NCBI GenBank assembly: GCA_902800795.1
Contig: CADCFQ010000004.1
Location: 90,184-154,183 of the forward strand
Origin: an uncultured Ruminococcus sp.
Lineage (GTDB): Bacteria > Bacillota > Clostridia > Oscillospirales > Ruminococcaceae
Direction: 5' to 3'
Length of the DNA stretch: 64,000 bases
How positions within the stretch are numbered: position 1 is the stretch's first letter; the number at the start of each line of letters is the position of its first letter. Positions 35,582-44,808 of this stretch are shown piece after piece. The position numbers were made by a program, and so were the translations under genes. The notes below the pieces were generated by a model. That model was not told where the DNA came from. It worked only from the letters and a program-made list of their open reading frames with translations, and did no database searches.

Positions 35582-38239
35582 TTACTTTACGAACTCGCCT
35601 ACTATCTCGTTTACCTTGTCAAGGGCTTCGTCGATCTTGAACTTGTCGCCGACACCGGCCATAGCCTGATCCGGACGTCCGCCGCCCTTTCCGCCTGTGA
35701 GAGCAGCTACCTTGCCGACGATCTTTCCTGCGTGAGCGCCCTTGGAAACTGCGTCCTTGCCTGCTGCGGCAACGATGTTTGCCTTGTCTCCGTTCACTCC
35801 TGCGATAACTACTACCACATCGTCAAACTGTGCCTTTATATCTTCAGCCATCTTCTTGAGAGCATCAGGCTTGATATTTGAAAGCATAGCGGATGCGACC
35901 TTGATCCCGTTGACATCAGCTGTTGTTCCGAGGATGTTCTTTGCACGGATAGCGTTTATCTCGCTCTGCAGAGCGTCACGCTCTCTTTCAAGATCCTTTA
36001 CTTCCTGCATAACAGCGCTGCACCTGTTGGCAAGCTCCATAGGATTAGCCACCTTGAGCACCTGTGCTGCTTTCTTTATCTCTTCGGAATGCTCGGCGAT
36101 GAGCCTGAGCACACCTCTTCCGGTAACGCCCTCTATTCTTCTGACGCCGGAAGCTACCGAGCTTTCGGAAACGATCTTGAACAGTCCGATGCGTGAAGTG
36201 TTGTCAACGTGTGTTCCGCCGCAGAACTCACGGGAAACTATCTCGTCGCCGTCGCCCATAGTAACGACTCTTACAAACTCGCCGTACTTCTCACCGAACA
36301 GAGCCATAGCGCCCAGCTCCTGTGCTTCCTTGATAGGCATTACCTTTGTCTCAACATCGAGAGCCATAAGGATGTAGGTGTTAACAAGAGTCTCCACCTT
36401 TATCTTCTCCTCTTCGGTCATAGCCGAGAAGTGAGAGAAGTCAAACCTTACTCTCTCAGCGTCAACCAGCTGGCCTGCCTGGTGAACGTGGTCACCCAGC
36501 ACCTTTCTAAGTGCTGCCTGAAGCAGGTGAGCACAGCTGTGGTTTCTCATTATAGCGAAGCGGTTCTTCTTGTCGACTTCAAAGACAGCTGTCTGTCCGA
36601 CGCTGATGCCGCCCTCGATGACCTTGACCTTGTGAGCAAACTTTCCGCCCACAGCCTTCTGAACATCCAGCACCTCTGCCTTGCCGGTCTTGGTGGTGAT
36701 AAAGCCCTTGTCGCCTACCTGTCCGCCGCTCTCGGCATAGAAAGGTGTTCTCTCTGCAACGATGTAAACTTCATCGTCAACGCCGGCGTTCTCGATAAGC
36801 TCGTCCTCGGTAGCAAGATAGCCTATCTCGCACTCGTCGGTCTGCTTGTCATAGCCTGTGAACTCTGTGGTCACTTCCTTGTCTATCTTGTGGAAGACAG
36901 TCTCGTCAGCACCCATGTATTTTGAGCCGCCTCTTGCGTTTCTTGCGGTCTCTCTCTGCTGCTGCATACACTTCTCATAGCCCTCTTCGTCACAGGAGAG
37001 ACCCTTCTCTTCCAGTATCTCTCTTGTAAGGTCTATCGGGAAGCCGTAGGTATCGGAAAGCTTGAAGCAGCTCTCGCCGTCCAGCACCTTCTCGCCGCTC
37101 TTTTCAAGCTGCTCGATATAGTCATCGAGGATCTTCATTCCTCTGTCTATAGTCTGGTTAAAGTTCTGCTCCTCTGTAGAGAGGACCTTCACGATGTAGT
37201 CGTACTTCTCCTCGAGCTCGTTATACTCACACTTGTTGCAGTCAACAACTGTCTGGACAAGCTCCTTGAGGAACATACCGTTTATGCCGAGAAGCTTTCC
37301 GTGGCGGACAGCACGTCTGAGCAGTCTTCTCATTACATAGCCTCTGCCCTCGTTTGATGGAAGAACGCCGTCGGAAGCAAGGAAGGTAACTGACCTGATG
37401 TGGTCTGTGATAACACGGATAGATACGTCCTTCTTATACTCCTTGCCGTACTCGCAGCCTGCGATCTTGCAGACATGGTCACGGATAGCCTTCACAGTGT
37501 CAACATCGAAAATGGAGCCTACGTCCTGCATAAGAGCCGCAAGTCTTTCAAGACCCATACCTGTATCGATGTTCTTCTGTGCAAGAGGAGTATAGGTGCC
37601 GTCCTCGTGTCTTTCAAACTGGGTGAACACAAGGTTCCAGAACTCCATATATCTGTCGCAGTCGCAGCCGACCTTGCAGTCGGGCTTTCCGCAGCCGTAT
37701 TTCTCTCCACGGTCAAAGTATATCTCGGAGCAGGGTCCGCAGGGGCCGTCTGTTCCTGCCTCCCAGAAGTTGTCCTCCTTGCCCATCCTCACGATGTGAT
37801 CCATAGGCACGCCGGCTTCCTTGTTCCATATCTGCTCTGCCTCGTCGTCGTCCTCATAAACAGAGATATAAAGCCTTTCCTTCGGCAGCTCCAGCACCTG
37901 GGTAACATACTCCCATGCCCAGGCGATAGCCTCATGCTTGAAGTAATCGCCGAATGAGAAGTTTCCGAGCATCTCAAAATAGGTGCCGTGTCTTGCGGTC
38001 CTGCCCACGTTCTCGATGTCGCCTGTTCTGATACATTTCTGACAGGTGGTCATCCTTGCTCTTGGCGGCACCTCCTGGCCTGTGAAATAAGGCTTGAGCG
38101 GAGCCATTCCTGCAACGATGAGAAGCAGGCTGTTATCTCCCTGGGGTACCAGCGGATAGCTCTTGTGTCTCAGACAGCCCTTGCTCTCGAAAAACTTGAG
38201 ATAGGACTCTCTGAGTTCGTTAAGTGATGTCCATTTCAT
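35582..38239 (-). CDS. alaS: Alanyl-tRNA synthetase
   Basis: Attaches alanine to tRNA-Ala. 885 residues, near the usual length. The catalytic domain starts WTSLNELRESYLKFFESKGC with RMTTCQKCIRTGD and GMGLERLA; the editing domain has HSCAHLLQAALRKVLGDHV and CGGTHV (zinc), and the C-terminal DHHA1 domain has GGKGGGRPDQAMAG. ATG at 38239 has a well-placed GGGAGG site. The same frame, however, is open upstream to the CPCC domain at 38533 with no stop, so a longer 983-residue fusion could also be made. A T-box leader controls the transcript. Confidence 0.95.
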   Translation of the reverse strand: MKWTSLNELRESYLKFFESKGCLRHKSYPLVPQGDNSLLLIVAGMAPLKPYFTGQEVPPRARMTTCQKCIRTGDIENVGRTARHGTYFEMLGNFSFGDYFKHEAIAWAWEYVTQVLELPKERLYISVYEDDDEAEQIWNKEAGVPMDHIVRMGKEDNFWEAGTDGPCGPCSEIYFDRGEKYGCGKPDCKVGCDCDRYMEFWNLVFTQFERHEDGTYTPLAQKNIDTGMGLERLAALMQDVGSIFDVDTVKAIRDHVCKIAGCEYGKEYKKDVSIRVITDHIRSVTFLASDGVLPSNEGRGYVMRRLLRRAVRHGKLLGINGMFLKELVQTVVDCNKCEYNELEEKYDYIVKVLSTEEQNFNQTIDRGMKILDDYIEQLEKSGEKVLDGESCFKLSDTYGFPIDLTREILEEKGLSCDEEGYEKCMQQQRETARNARGGSKYMGADETVFHKIDKEVTTEFTGYDKQTDECEIGYLATEDELIENAGVDDEVYIVAERTPFYAESGGQVGDKGFITTKTGKAEVLDVQKAVGGKFAHKVKVIEGGISVGQTAVFEVDKKNRFAIMRNHSCAHLLQAALRKVLGDHVHQAGQLVDAERVRFDFSHFSAMTEEEKIKVETLVNTYILMALDVETKVMPIKEAQELGAMALFGEKYGEFVRVVTMGDGDEIVSREFCGGTHVDNTSRIGLFKIVSESSVASGVRRIEGVTGRGVLRLIAEHSEEIKKAAQVLKVANPMELANRCSAVMQEVKDLERERDALQSEINAIRAKNILGTTADVNGIKVASAMLSNIKPDALKKMAEDIKAQFDDVVVVIAGVNGDKANIVAAAGKDAVSKGAHAGKIVGKVAALTGGKGGGRPDQAMAGVGDKFKIDEALDKVNEIVGEFVK

Positions 38240-38533
38240 TTTAAATTCCTCCCGGTCTTTATTAACTAGCTTTATATAAGTGTCCGTTATTTCGGACTCG
38301 TCTGGCTTTCTCGCATTTTTTATCATGCTCTCTTCACAGGCCCCGAAGCGCCTGAAGTTTTCCCTCGCTTGTGAAAGTGTCATGTGGTTCGGCACGCTCA
38401 ACACATCGGTCTTCACCGTGTCGCCGTCATATATTCCGCCCTCGTCCTCCCAGAAGCACACCGGACATATCTCCCAGGCCTTGTTCTCGTCAAGCGTCAG
38501 GCACCCGCAGCAGGGGCATTCAAACTTTTTCAT
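38240..38533 (-). CDS. Cysteine-rich CPCC domain, in frame with alaS
   Basis: About 98 codons starting MKKFECPCCGCLTL with CPVCFWED and, later, LSVPNHMTLSQARENF, the pattern of the small CPCC family (zinc-ribbon-like, function unknown). ATG at 38531-38533 has GGAGAG in front and lies directly after the T-box terminator. No stop codon separates it from alaS: the frame passes through CTAGTTAATAAAG, which has TAG and TAA in the other frames, and through the alaS ribosome binding site. Homologous CPCC proteins are normally separate, so a lost stop or small indel is likely. Whether it is made as a fusion is open. Confidence 0.75.
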
Positions 38534-38566
38534 AGCTCTCTCCGTGATCTTCCGATGCACACAAAA

Positions 38567-38806
38567 ACAGCTTCGCCCCGAACATGGGACGAAGCTCATA
38601 CTCCGTGTTACCACCCAAATTGCCGGCGAAGCGCAAAGCCTTGCCGACCACTCTCAGTGCCTTTAACGCAGGCCTACGCCGATGCTTTCGCACCGATACT
38701 CAGGTTAGCCACCGCCTTTGCCGCAAAAGCTTACACCAGCCGCTTTCTCTCTGTGCCGGCACCAGAACGGATAATTCCCTCATCGCATTTATTCTATAAT
38801 ATACCT
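38567..38806 (-). ncRNA. T-box riboswitch leader of alaS
   Basis: Senses uncharged tRNA-Ala. The conserved T-box core appears on the minus strand as GGTGGTAACACGGAG (38601-38614), followed by a terminator hairpin AGCTTCGTCCC / GGGGCGAAGCT (about 38570-38597) and TTTTTGTG. Stem I with an AGAGA element lies further upstream, toward 38790. The anticodon-pairing specifier was not assigned with confidence, but the downstream gene fits alanine. Confidence 0.88.
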
Positions 38807-38835
38807 ATTATAATACAAATGCCCAATTTTGTCAA
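38807..38835 (-). promoter_or_regulatory. Sigma-A promoter of the T-box/alaS transcript
   Basis: On the minus strand TTGACA (38830-38835), 17 bases, TATAAT (38807-38812): perfect consensus. Confidence 0.88.
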
Positions 38836-39367
38836 GGTGCTCGCCGCACGGCTAATTCCCCCACCCCGCCCAGGGGCGTGCTGGCTAATAGATAGCTGCC
38901 GCCCTCCCCGGAGGGGAGGGGGTTCTCCTTGTGTGGGTTTTTCAATAGTCACGCTATGCGAACCTTGAAAGATAGCTGATCTGTCCGTTTCACAACAAAG
39001 CAAGGATGATCCGCCAGGGAGTTAAAAGTTTGGGTCGAGCCTTTTCAAAGGCTCGCAGGGATCCAAGGGGCGGCGCCCCTGGTCGCCCTCCGCAGAGGGC
39101 GAAATCCCCTTTACACGGAGGCGCTCGAAAAGGGTGAATTCAAAAACAGTCCGGTGGACTGTTTTTGAAGAGGGGAAGCCCTGCAAGAGGGGCTTCCCCT
39201 TGTGAAAAGCAAGAACCATCTTTCCTCAAGCCGCCTGCGGCTTGACGGCAAGGGTGCACGCACCTGGCGGCGAGCACCACTGCGTGAACCTTGGGAGATA
39301 GCTGAAATGTCCGTTTCACAACAAAGTTGAAATCATCCGCCAGGGGCAAAGCCGTGCGGCAAGCACC
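38836..39367. repeat. Repeat-rich non-coding element with inverted ends
   Basis: About 530 bases with no convincing gene. The ends form an imperfect inverted repeat: GGTGCTCGCCGCACGGCT (38836-38853) and the complement of AGCCGTGCGGCAAGCACC (39350-39367), 17 of 18 matching. Inside, a ~62-base direct repeat occurs twice (38958-39019 and 39282-39346), sharing GTCCGTTTCACAACAAAG and ATCCGCCAGGG. Between them lie several perfect short hairpins (GGGGCGGCGCCCC, CGCCCTCCGCAGAGGGCG, CAGTCCGGTGGACTG, AAGCCGCCTGCGGCTT). It abuts the -35 of the alaS promoter. No transposase, so perhaps a non-autonomous repeat family. Confidence 0.65.
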
Positions 39368-39454
39368 ACGCCCCTGCCGGCGATCGTGAAAAATCTGCAT
39401 ATTTGGCCACGATGTGCATACAATACTACAAGTAACTATGAAAGGAATGATCCT

Positions 39455-39970
39455 ATGAACGGACCTGCTGCCGAAAGGCTTCCTGCTAAAGCCCCGGCGT
39501 CAAAAGAAAAAGTGACCGACCTTCTGCTTTTCGTTATCGGGACAGGGCTTGTGGGAGCCGCCTCCAGTCTTCTTTCCGAGGGCAATTTCAAAGCCTTCTA
39601 CGATTCTCTCACCAAGCCGCCCCTTGCCCCTCCCGGCTGGCTTTTCTCGGTCGCCTGGGTGATACTCTATATCCTTATGGCGGTCTCGGCCTATATGATA
39701 TACTCCACCGACCACCCTGATAAAAACAAGGCTCTTGCGGTATATGCCGGTCAGCTGTTTATAAACTTTTTGTGGAGCCCTGTGTTTTTCAGGTTCAAGT
39801 CCCTTGTGGGAGCGGCAATAGTAGTGACGGTGCTCCTGTTTATGGTGGCGGCTATGATGAAAAGCTTCTTCAGGATAAACAAGACAGCGGCGCTCATAAA
39901 CGTCCCCTATCTGCTGTGGACAGCTTATGCGCTTTATCTGACCTACGGGTTTCTTGTGCTGAATATCTAA
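39455..39970 (+). CDS. tspO: TspO/MBR-family membrane protein
   Basis: Five-helix membrane protein of 171 residues related to TspO and the peripheral benzodiazepine receptor, which bind porphyrins. [22 protein letters not shown] matches the family signature (W-x-P-P, P-x-W). The helix pattern and [26 protein letters not shown] segments also fit. ATG at 39455 has GAAAGGAATG; the upstream frame to 39386 is rejected. Confidence 0.88.
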   Translation: MNGPAAERLPAKAPASKEKVTDLLLFVIGTGLVGAASSLLSEGNFKAFYDSLTKPPLAPPGWLFSVAWVILYILMAVSAYMIYSTDHPDKNKALAVYAGQLFINFLWSPVFFRFKSLVGAAIVVTVLLFMVAAMMKSFFRINKTAALINVPYLLWTAYALYLTYGFLVLNI

Positions 39971-39980
39971 AAACAACTCA

Positions 39981-40030
39981 AAAAAGCGGTGCATTTTCCA
40001 TACGCAAAAGGCAAATGCACCGCCTTTTTT
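39981..40030 (+). terminator. Terminator of tspO
   Basis: AAAAAGCGGTGCATTT and AAATGCACCGCCTTTTTT arms; the T run abuts the metK promoter. Confidence 0.85.
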
Positions 40031-40032
40031 TA

Positions 40033-40061
40033 TTGACAAGAGGGTCGAATCGTGTTATAAT
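40033..40061 (+). promoter_or_regulatory. Sigma-A promoter of metK
   Basis: TTGACA at 40033-40038, 17-base spacer, TATAAT at 40056-40061. Confidence 0.88.
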
Positions 40062-40078
40062 ATCTGTATTGAATCAGC

Positions 40079-40178
40079 CTTATCAAGAGTGGTGGAGGAA
40101 ACAGGTCCTATGAAGCCCGGCAACCTGACGAGAGTTAAGGTGCCAGATCCTGCGGTTTTGATCCGAAAGATGAGGGAT
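40079..40178 (+). ncRNA. SAM-I (S-box) riboswitch
   Basis: Binds S-adenosylmethionine and shuts off metK transcription. The S-box core is clear: CTTATCAAGAG, GGTGGAGG, GAAGCCCGGCAACC, AAGGTGCCA and CGAAAGATGAGGG in order. A terminator follows (40192-40222). Confidence 0.95.
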
Positions 40179-40191
40179 AAAGAGTTCTTCT

Positions 40192-40222
40192 GCGTTTCGG
40201 ACTGCCGAAGCGCTTATTTTTT
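40192..40222 (+). terminator. Riboswitch-controlled terminator
   Basis: GCGTTTCGG/CCGAAGCGC stem with a four-base loop and a run of T; expression platform of the S-box. Confidence 0.88.
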
Positions 40223-40286
40223 TATCAGATCATTTCGTCCCGGCGGACGTTTGATACCAGAAATTTTCAGAAAGGATGTTTTAAAA

Positions 40287-41459
40287 ATGTCAAAATTACT
40301 TTTTACATCAGAATCAGTGACCGAAGGTCATCCCGATAAGATCTGCGACAAGGTGTCGGATGCTGTCCTTGACGCACTGCTGGAGCAGGATCCCCTGTCG
40401 AGAGTTGCCTGCGAGACAGTGACCACAACAGGCCTTATCATGATAATGGGCGAGATCAGCACAAAGGCCAGCATAGATATCGCCCAGATAGCAAGAGACA
40501 CAGTTGTGGAGATCGGCTATGACAGAGCTAAGTACGGCTTTGATGCTCACACCTGCTCGGTTATAACCACCATAGACAAGCAGTCTCCCGATATCGCTAT
40601 GGGCGTTGACAATGCCCTTGAAGGAAGAGAGGAGAACGCCTTTGATATCGGCGCCGGCGACCAGGGAATAATGTTCGGTTATGCCTGCAACGAAACGAAG
40701 GAGCTCATGCCTATGCCTATCTCGCTGGCACACAAGCTGGCCAAGAGACTGACCGAGGTAAGAAAGACAGGGATACTCCCCTATCTCAGACCCGACGGAA
40801 AGACCCAGGTAACAGTCGAGTATGATGACGGCAAGCCTGTAAGAGTTGACGCAGTTGTTGTGTCTTCCCAGCATGACGATGCTGTCACCCTCGAGCAGAT
40901 CAGAAAAGACATTATCGAGAACGTTATAAAGCCTGTTATCCCTGAGGGTCTTCTCGATGACGATACTACATACTTCATCAACCCCACAGGACGTTTCGTT
41001 GTGGGCGGCCCAAACGGCGACAGCGGACTTACAGGCAGAAAGATAATAGTTGACACCTACGGCGGATACTCCCGTCACGGCGGCGGAGCTTTCTCCGGAA
41101 AGGACCCCACAAAAGTGGACCGTTCTGCTACCTATGCGGCAAGATACGTTGCCAAGAACATCGTAGCGGCTGGGCTTGCTGACAGGTGCGAGGTGGAGCT
41201 TGCTTATGCTATCGGCGTTGCAAATCCTGTCTCCGTAATGGTGGACAGCTTCGGCACAGGAAAGGTCTCCGACGACAAGCTTTCCGAGGCTGTGAACAAG
41301 GTGTTCGACCTCAGACCCTCGGCTATCATCAAGATGCTGGATCTTAGAAAGCCCCAGTACAAGCAGCTGGCAGCATACGGACACATCGGCCGTGAGGACC
41401 TGGGCGTTGCCTGGGAGAAGACCGACAAGGTAGATGCTCTTCTCGAGGCTGTAAAGTAA
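40287..41459 (+). CDS. metK: S-adenosylmethionine synthetase
   Basis: Makes S-adenosylmethionine from methionine and ATP. 390 residues with [20 protein letters not shown] (ATP), [12 protein letters not shown] and [16 protein letters not shown] (phosphate loop) signatures. ATG at 40287 has AAAGGA about ten bases upstream. The reading frame is open back through the whole riboswitch to 40089, which is coincidental. Product represses its own transcription through the S-box. Confidence 0.97.
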   Translation: MSKLLFTSESVTEGHPDKICDKVSDAVLDALLEQDPLSRVACETVTTTGLIMIMGEISTKASIDIAQIARDTVVEIGYDRAKYGFDAHTCSVITTIDKQSPDIAMGVDNALEGREENAFDIGAGDQGIMFGYACNETKELMPMPISLAHKLAKRLTEVRKTGILPYLRPDGKTQVTVEYDDGKPVRVDAVVVSSQHDDAVTLEQIRKDIIENVIKPVIPEGLLDDDTTYFINPTGRFVVGGPNGDSGLTGRKIIVDTYGGYSRHGGGAFSGKDPTKVDRSATYAARYVAKNIVAAGLADRCEVELAYAIGVANPVSVMVDSFGTGKVSDDKLSEAVNKVFDLRPSAIIKMLDLRKPQYKQLAAYGHIGREDLGVAWEKTDKVDALLEAVK

Positions 41460-41470
41460 TCCCAAATATC

Positions 41471-41620
41471 AAGGGGCTGCTGCAAGTCTCCGGTTTCAAT
41501 TGGATTTAATGAAAACGCCTCTGCAAAGCAGCGGCGCAAAGTGCGATAAAATGGTACCTCACCCCCTTCGGGGTGAGGTACCATTTTTCGCCTGAAGCTA
41601 TTTGAGCAACAGCCTCTTTT
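41471..41620. repeat. 150-bp imperfect palindromic element with strong central hairpin
   Basis: The outer ends, AAGGGGCTGCTGCAAG (41471-41486) and TTTGAGCAACAGCCTCTT (41601-41618), are inverted repeats with a few mismatches. The centre is a near-perfect hairpin, AAAATGGTACCTCACCCC / GGGGTGAGGTACCATTTT (41548-41587), that also serves as the metK terminator. The form is that of a miniature inverted-repeat element. Confidence 0.6.
41548..41587. terminator. Terminator of metK, bidirectional
   Basis: Eighteen-base stem with a CTT loop and T-rich flanks on both strands. Confidence 0.88.
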
Positions 41621-41656
41621 TATATACAAACAATAAACAGGTCAAAAGATAAGCTC

Positions 41657-42283
41657 TTAGCTTCTGGCGCCCTTGATTATCGGGGACAGCGGCTTATAAA
41701 TGAGCATAACTATCAGCCCGCAGATAGCGCCCTTGATAAAGGTGAACGGCTGATTGAAGATGCACAAAGCAGCAAAGGTGTTCTTTACGCTCGGCATGAT
41801 CTCCTTATAAGCTGCAAGCACAGCCTGTTCGCCGCCGTATGCCTTGAAATAGATCGGGTATACGATGAAATAGTTCAGCGGCAGAGTTATAAGTGAGAAT
41901 GCGAGAACGCCTGCGATAACTGCGATGAGCGCACCCTTTCTGGTTTTTTTCCTCTGATAGATGAGGCTCGAAGTGAGCACCAGTACAGCACTGGTCACGA
42001 AGTCAAAAATGTTGCCTATTCCCATAGTTGTGCCAAAGCCCTTGAGAAGCAGCTGGATAACGTTCTTTATCAGGCAGACTATTATGCCCGGGATCGGTCC
42101 CAGCGAGAAGCCGGCAAGCATCGAGATGACATTTGAAAAGTCAAGCTTTATAAATGCCGGCATAAGCGGCACAGGAAAATCAAGATAATAGATAACAGTC
42201 GCAACTGCGCTCATCATTCCTGTCATAACCATCGTTCTTGTTGTGAACGAGCTCTTGTTGATAGCAATATTCTGTTGTGTCAA
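41657..42283 (-). CDS. ribU: Riboflavin ECF transporter substrate-binding subunit
   Basis: S component that captures riboflavin outside the cell and works with the shared EcfA/EcfT module, which is not in the window. 208 residues, six helices, with DFPVPLMPAFIKLDFSN, typical of RibU. An FMN riboswitch precedes it, fixing the substrate. TTG start at 42283 with GGAGGA seven bases upstream. Confidence 0.93.
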   Translation of the reverse strand: MTQQNIAINKSSFTTRTMVMTGMMSAVATVIYYLDFPVPLMPAFIKLDFSNVISMLAGFSLGPIPGIIVCLIKNVIQLLLKGFGTTMGIGNIFDFVTSAVLVLTSSLIYQRKKTRKGALIAVIAGVLAFSLITLPLNYFIVYPIYFKAYGGEQAVLAAYKEIMPSVKNTFAALCIFNQPFTFIKGAICGLIVMLIYKPLSPIIKGARS

Positions 42284-42335
42284 AATTCATTCCTCCAATA
42301 ATACTTTCCTGTTTGGAGAAACAGCGGAAAATAAA

Positions 42336-42361
42336 ACGCCCCCGAAAACCTTCGGGGGCGC
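42336..42361 (-). terminator. FMN-riboswitch terminator
   Basis: CGCCCCCGAAGG/CCTTCGGGGGCG-type hairpin with TTTTATTTT on the minus strand, between riboswitch and ribU. Confidence 0.88.
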
Positions 42362-42377
42362 AAATTCACATAAATGA

Positions 42378-42492
42378 ACCGTCGTTTCTTCCATCCGGAC
42401 TTTTACCGTCGGTATCGGAGTTTCACCGATTCAACGCTCTTTGAGCGCTCGAGGACTGTCACCTCCGGTGTGGACTTTCACCACCCCTGAAA
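42378..42492 (-). ncRNA. FMN (RFN) riboswitch
   Basis: On the minus strand AGGGGTGGTGAAAGTCC, ACCGGAGGTGACAGTCC, a variable GAGCGCTC hairpin, ATCGGTGAAACTCCGA and ACCGACGGTAAAAGTCCGG appear in the RFN order. Controls ribU by termination. Confidence 0.95.
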
Positions 42493-42533
42493 CTTTGTTT
42501 ATTGTTTGTATATTCTTTTCAGGACTCGCCCGT

Positions 42534-42962
42534 TTATTCAAGCTCATCCAGCTCGGAGAAGTCAAATTCAAGCTTCTCTCCGCAGTTGGGACAATCGATG
42601 CAGCCTTCCTCAACAACGCTCTCGCCCAGCATTATCTGGTCGCCGCAGTTGGGACATACGCACTCGTACATGACTTCCTCTTCAAAGTCGTCGTCATCGT
42701 CCTCGTCGTCATCCTCATCGTCCCAGTCATCTTCGTCATCAAGATCATAAAGATCGTTCTCAAGATCAGCAAGCTCGTCGCCGATCTCCTCGATAACGTC
42801 AACAGCTGTATCTACCTCATCGGAAACATCCTCGATAGCAGCAGCCATATCCGAGATAAGGTCTGCCATAGCCCTGATGATCTTTCCCTCGTCGGTCTCC
42901 TCGCTAAGCTTCAGACCGTCGATCAGGCCTTTAAGATAAGCCGCTCTGTTACTAAGCTCCAT
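42534..42962 (-). CDS. CD1247-type acidic zinc-ribbon protein (142 aa)
   Basis: A helical N-terminal domain (ELSNRAAYLKGLIDGLKL) like the CD1247 N-terminal family, a very acidic Asp/Glu stretch (~75-95), then a zinc ribbon with CVCPNCGD and CIDCPNCGE. Function unknown; common in clostridia. Start after CGGAGG. Follows efp. Confidence 0.75.
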   Translation of the reverse strand: MELSNRAAYLKGLIDGLKLSEETDEGKIIRAMADLISDMAAAIEDVSDEVDTAVDVIEEIGDELADLENDLYDLDDEDDWDDEDDDEDDDDDFEEEVMYECVCPNCGDQIMLGESVVEEGCIDCPNCGEKLEFDFSELDELE

Positions 42963-43000
42963 ATCAAAACCTCCGTTTCAAATCAAGCTCTTTAAAGAAA

Positions 43001-43022
43001 GCCGGCACTTTAACAGCCGGGC
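43001..43022 (-). terminator. Hairpin after efp
   Basis: GCCCGGC/GCCGGC stem with TTTCTTT on the minus strand; a possible weak terminator. Confidence 0.5.
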
Positions 43023-43075
43023 TCCTCTTGCCTCACAAGACCGCCAACCAGGCAGCCCCATAAACGATCGGGCTG

Positions 43076-43633
43076 TTATGCACGCTCCATGTACTCGCAG
43101 GTACGTGTGTCGATCCTGATCCTGTCGCCGGTGTTGATGAACAGAGGAACTCTGATCTCTGCACCTGTCTCAACAGTTGCGGGCTTTGTTGTGTTTGTAG
43201 CGGTATCGCCCTTTATTCCGGGCTCTGTCTCTGTTACCTCAAGATCTACAAAGTAAGGAGGCTCAACACCGAATACAGTGCCCTTGTAAGAAAGGATCTT
43301 ACAAACCATGTTCTCCTTAACGAACTTGAAGTTGTCGGAAAGCTCGGACTTGTTTACAGGCACGAGCTCATAGCTCTCGGGATCCATAAAGTAATAAAGA
43401 TCGCCGTCATTATAGGAATACTCCATATCCTTTCTCTCGACATAAGCTGTCGGGAACTTAGCTGTAGGGTTATAGGTCTTTTCAACCACGGAACCCGAAA
43501 TAACGTTTCTGACCTTTGCTCTTACAAAGGCAGCACCCTTGCCGGGCTTAACGTGCTGAAATTCCACGATCTGCATTACATTGCCGTCTTCCTCAAAAGT
43601 CATTCCGTTTCTGAAATCGCCAGCAGTTACCAT
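43076..43633 (-). CDS. efp: Elongation factor P
   Basis: Relieves ribosome stalling at proline runs. 185 residues, three-domain EF-P fold. [17 protein letters not shown] carries the loop Lys that is modified in many bacteria; [19 protein letters not shown] and the C-terminal [17 protein letters not shown] are family signatures. GGAGG fixes ATG at 43633; the frame to 43660 is rejected. Next to pepP, a common pairing. Confidence 0.96.
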   Translation of the reverse strand: MVTAGDFRNGMTFEEDGNVMQIVEFQHVKPGKGAAFVRAKVRNVISGSVVEKTYNPTAKFPTAYVERKDMEYSYNDGDLYYFMDPESYELVPVNKSELSDNFKFVKENMVCKILSYKGTVFGVEPPYFVDLEVTETEPGIKGDTATNTTKPATVETGAEIRVPLFINTGDRIRIDTRTCEYMERA

Positions 43634-43746
43634 TATTTTATACCTCCATTGATTTTTCAAAGCATAAATACTTACAATACTATTTTAACACATAATATGC
43701 AATATTGCAAGGGCTTTTAAACATTTTTTCCATTCTCACAAAAATT

Positions 43747-44808
43747 TTACAGACAGATAAGCTCCTTTGGCGCCTCTGTCATATTTATGCAGCCGTCAGC
43801 GGTCACGATAACGAAATCCTCGATCCGAACACCGAACTTTCCTTCAAGATATATGCCCGGCTCCACAGTAACGACGCTTCCCTCGTTTATTATATCGTCA
43901 ACGTTCGGCGAAGCATAAGGGCTCTCGTGTATCTCCATGCCGACGCCGTGACCAAGGGAATGGCCGAAGGCTTCGCCATAGCCCTCATCTGTTATTATCT
44001 TTCTCGAAGCTGCATCGAGCTCTCTTCCGCTGATGCCTGCCTTCACCGCTTCAAGGCCTGCCTTCTGTGCCCGCAGGACGATATCATAGACCTTTCTCAT
44101 CTCCTCCGAGGGCTCGCCCACACAGAAGGTCCTGGTCATATCGCTGTGCCAGCCGTCAACCACTGCTCCGAAATCAAGGAGCACGAACTCGCCGTTTTTC
44201 ACCTTCCTGTCCGATGGCACGCCATGAGGCAGCGAGGTGTTTGGCCCTGACAAAGCGATAGTGTCAAAGGAAAGCGCCTCTGCACCGTGAGACAGCATAT
44301 AGTAGTCCAGCTCCAGCTGTATCTCCTTTTCGGTCCTGCCCTCACGGATAAACTCCGAAATATGAGCAAGCCCCCTTTCGGCTATGCGCTGGGCAGCGAT
44401 CATCTTGTCAAGCTCCTCACGGGTCTTTACTATCCTTAGTGAGGATATGCAGTCCGACAGCGTATCGTCTGAAACTATCTCGCAGGACAGCCTGTTTTTA
44501 AGTGCTGCCAGCTGCTTTACGGTGCAGACGCTGCTGTCGATAAGGACTCTCTTTGCGCCGTGCTTTTCTATCAGCACAGAGATCTGCTCATAAAGCTTAT
44601 CCTGCAATATGACTTCACAGCTGTGAGCGGTCTTTCTTGCCTTTTCGATATAGCGAAAATCTATGATGAAATAAGCCGCATCCCGGAACACAAGAAGCGT
44701 TCCGGCGCTGGACTTCATCCCCGTGAAATAGCGCCTGTTTATATCGCTGTCGATAAGCGCACAGGTGTGCTCGTCAAGGCTCTGTCTCAGCCTTTCGATA
44801 TGTGTCAT
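43747..44808 (-). CDS. Xaa-Pro aminopeptidase (M24)
   Basis: Removes N-terminal residues before proline. 353 residues: creatinase-type N-domain and pita-bread catalytic domain with LPHGVPSDRK, LLDFGAVVDGWHSDMTRTF (metal Asp pair), GHSLGHGVGMEIHE and VVTVEPGIYLEGKFGVRIED (metal His and Glu). ATGA overlap with aroQ and GGAGG within its end. Confidence 0.93.
   Translation of the reverse strand: MTHIERLRQSLDEHTCALIDSDINRRYFTGMKSSAGTLLVFRDAAYFIIDFRYIEKARKTAHSCEVILQDKLYEQISVLIEKHGAKRVLIDSSVCTVKQLAALKNRLSCEIVSDDTLSDCISSLRIVKTREELDKMIAAQRIAERGLAHISEFIREGRTEKEIQLELDYYMLSHGAEALSFDTIALSGPNTSLPHGVPSDRKVKNGEFVLLDFGAVVDGWHSDMTRTFCVGEPSEEMRKVYDIVLRAQKAGLEAVKAGISGRELDAASRKIITDEGYGEAFGHSLGHGVGMEIHESPYASPNVDDIINEGSVVTVEPGIYLEGKFGVRIEDFVIVTADGCINMTEAPKELICL

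Noticed and set aside
39022..39400. Short minus strand open frames
   Set aside because: They fall in the repeat-rich element and read through palindromes; no ribosome binding site or homology.
40089..40286. N-terminal extension of metK
   Set aside because: The codons cover the S-box riboswitch and its terminator; MetK proteins start at the ATG at 40287.
40314..41465. 383-codon minus strand open frame
   Set aside because: Antisense to metK; no ribosome binding site or motif.
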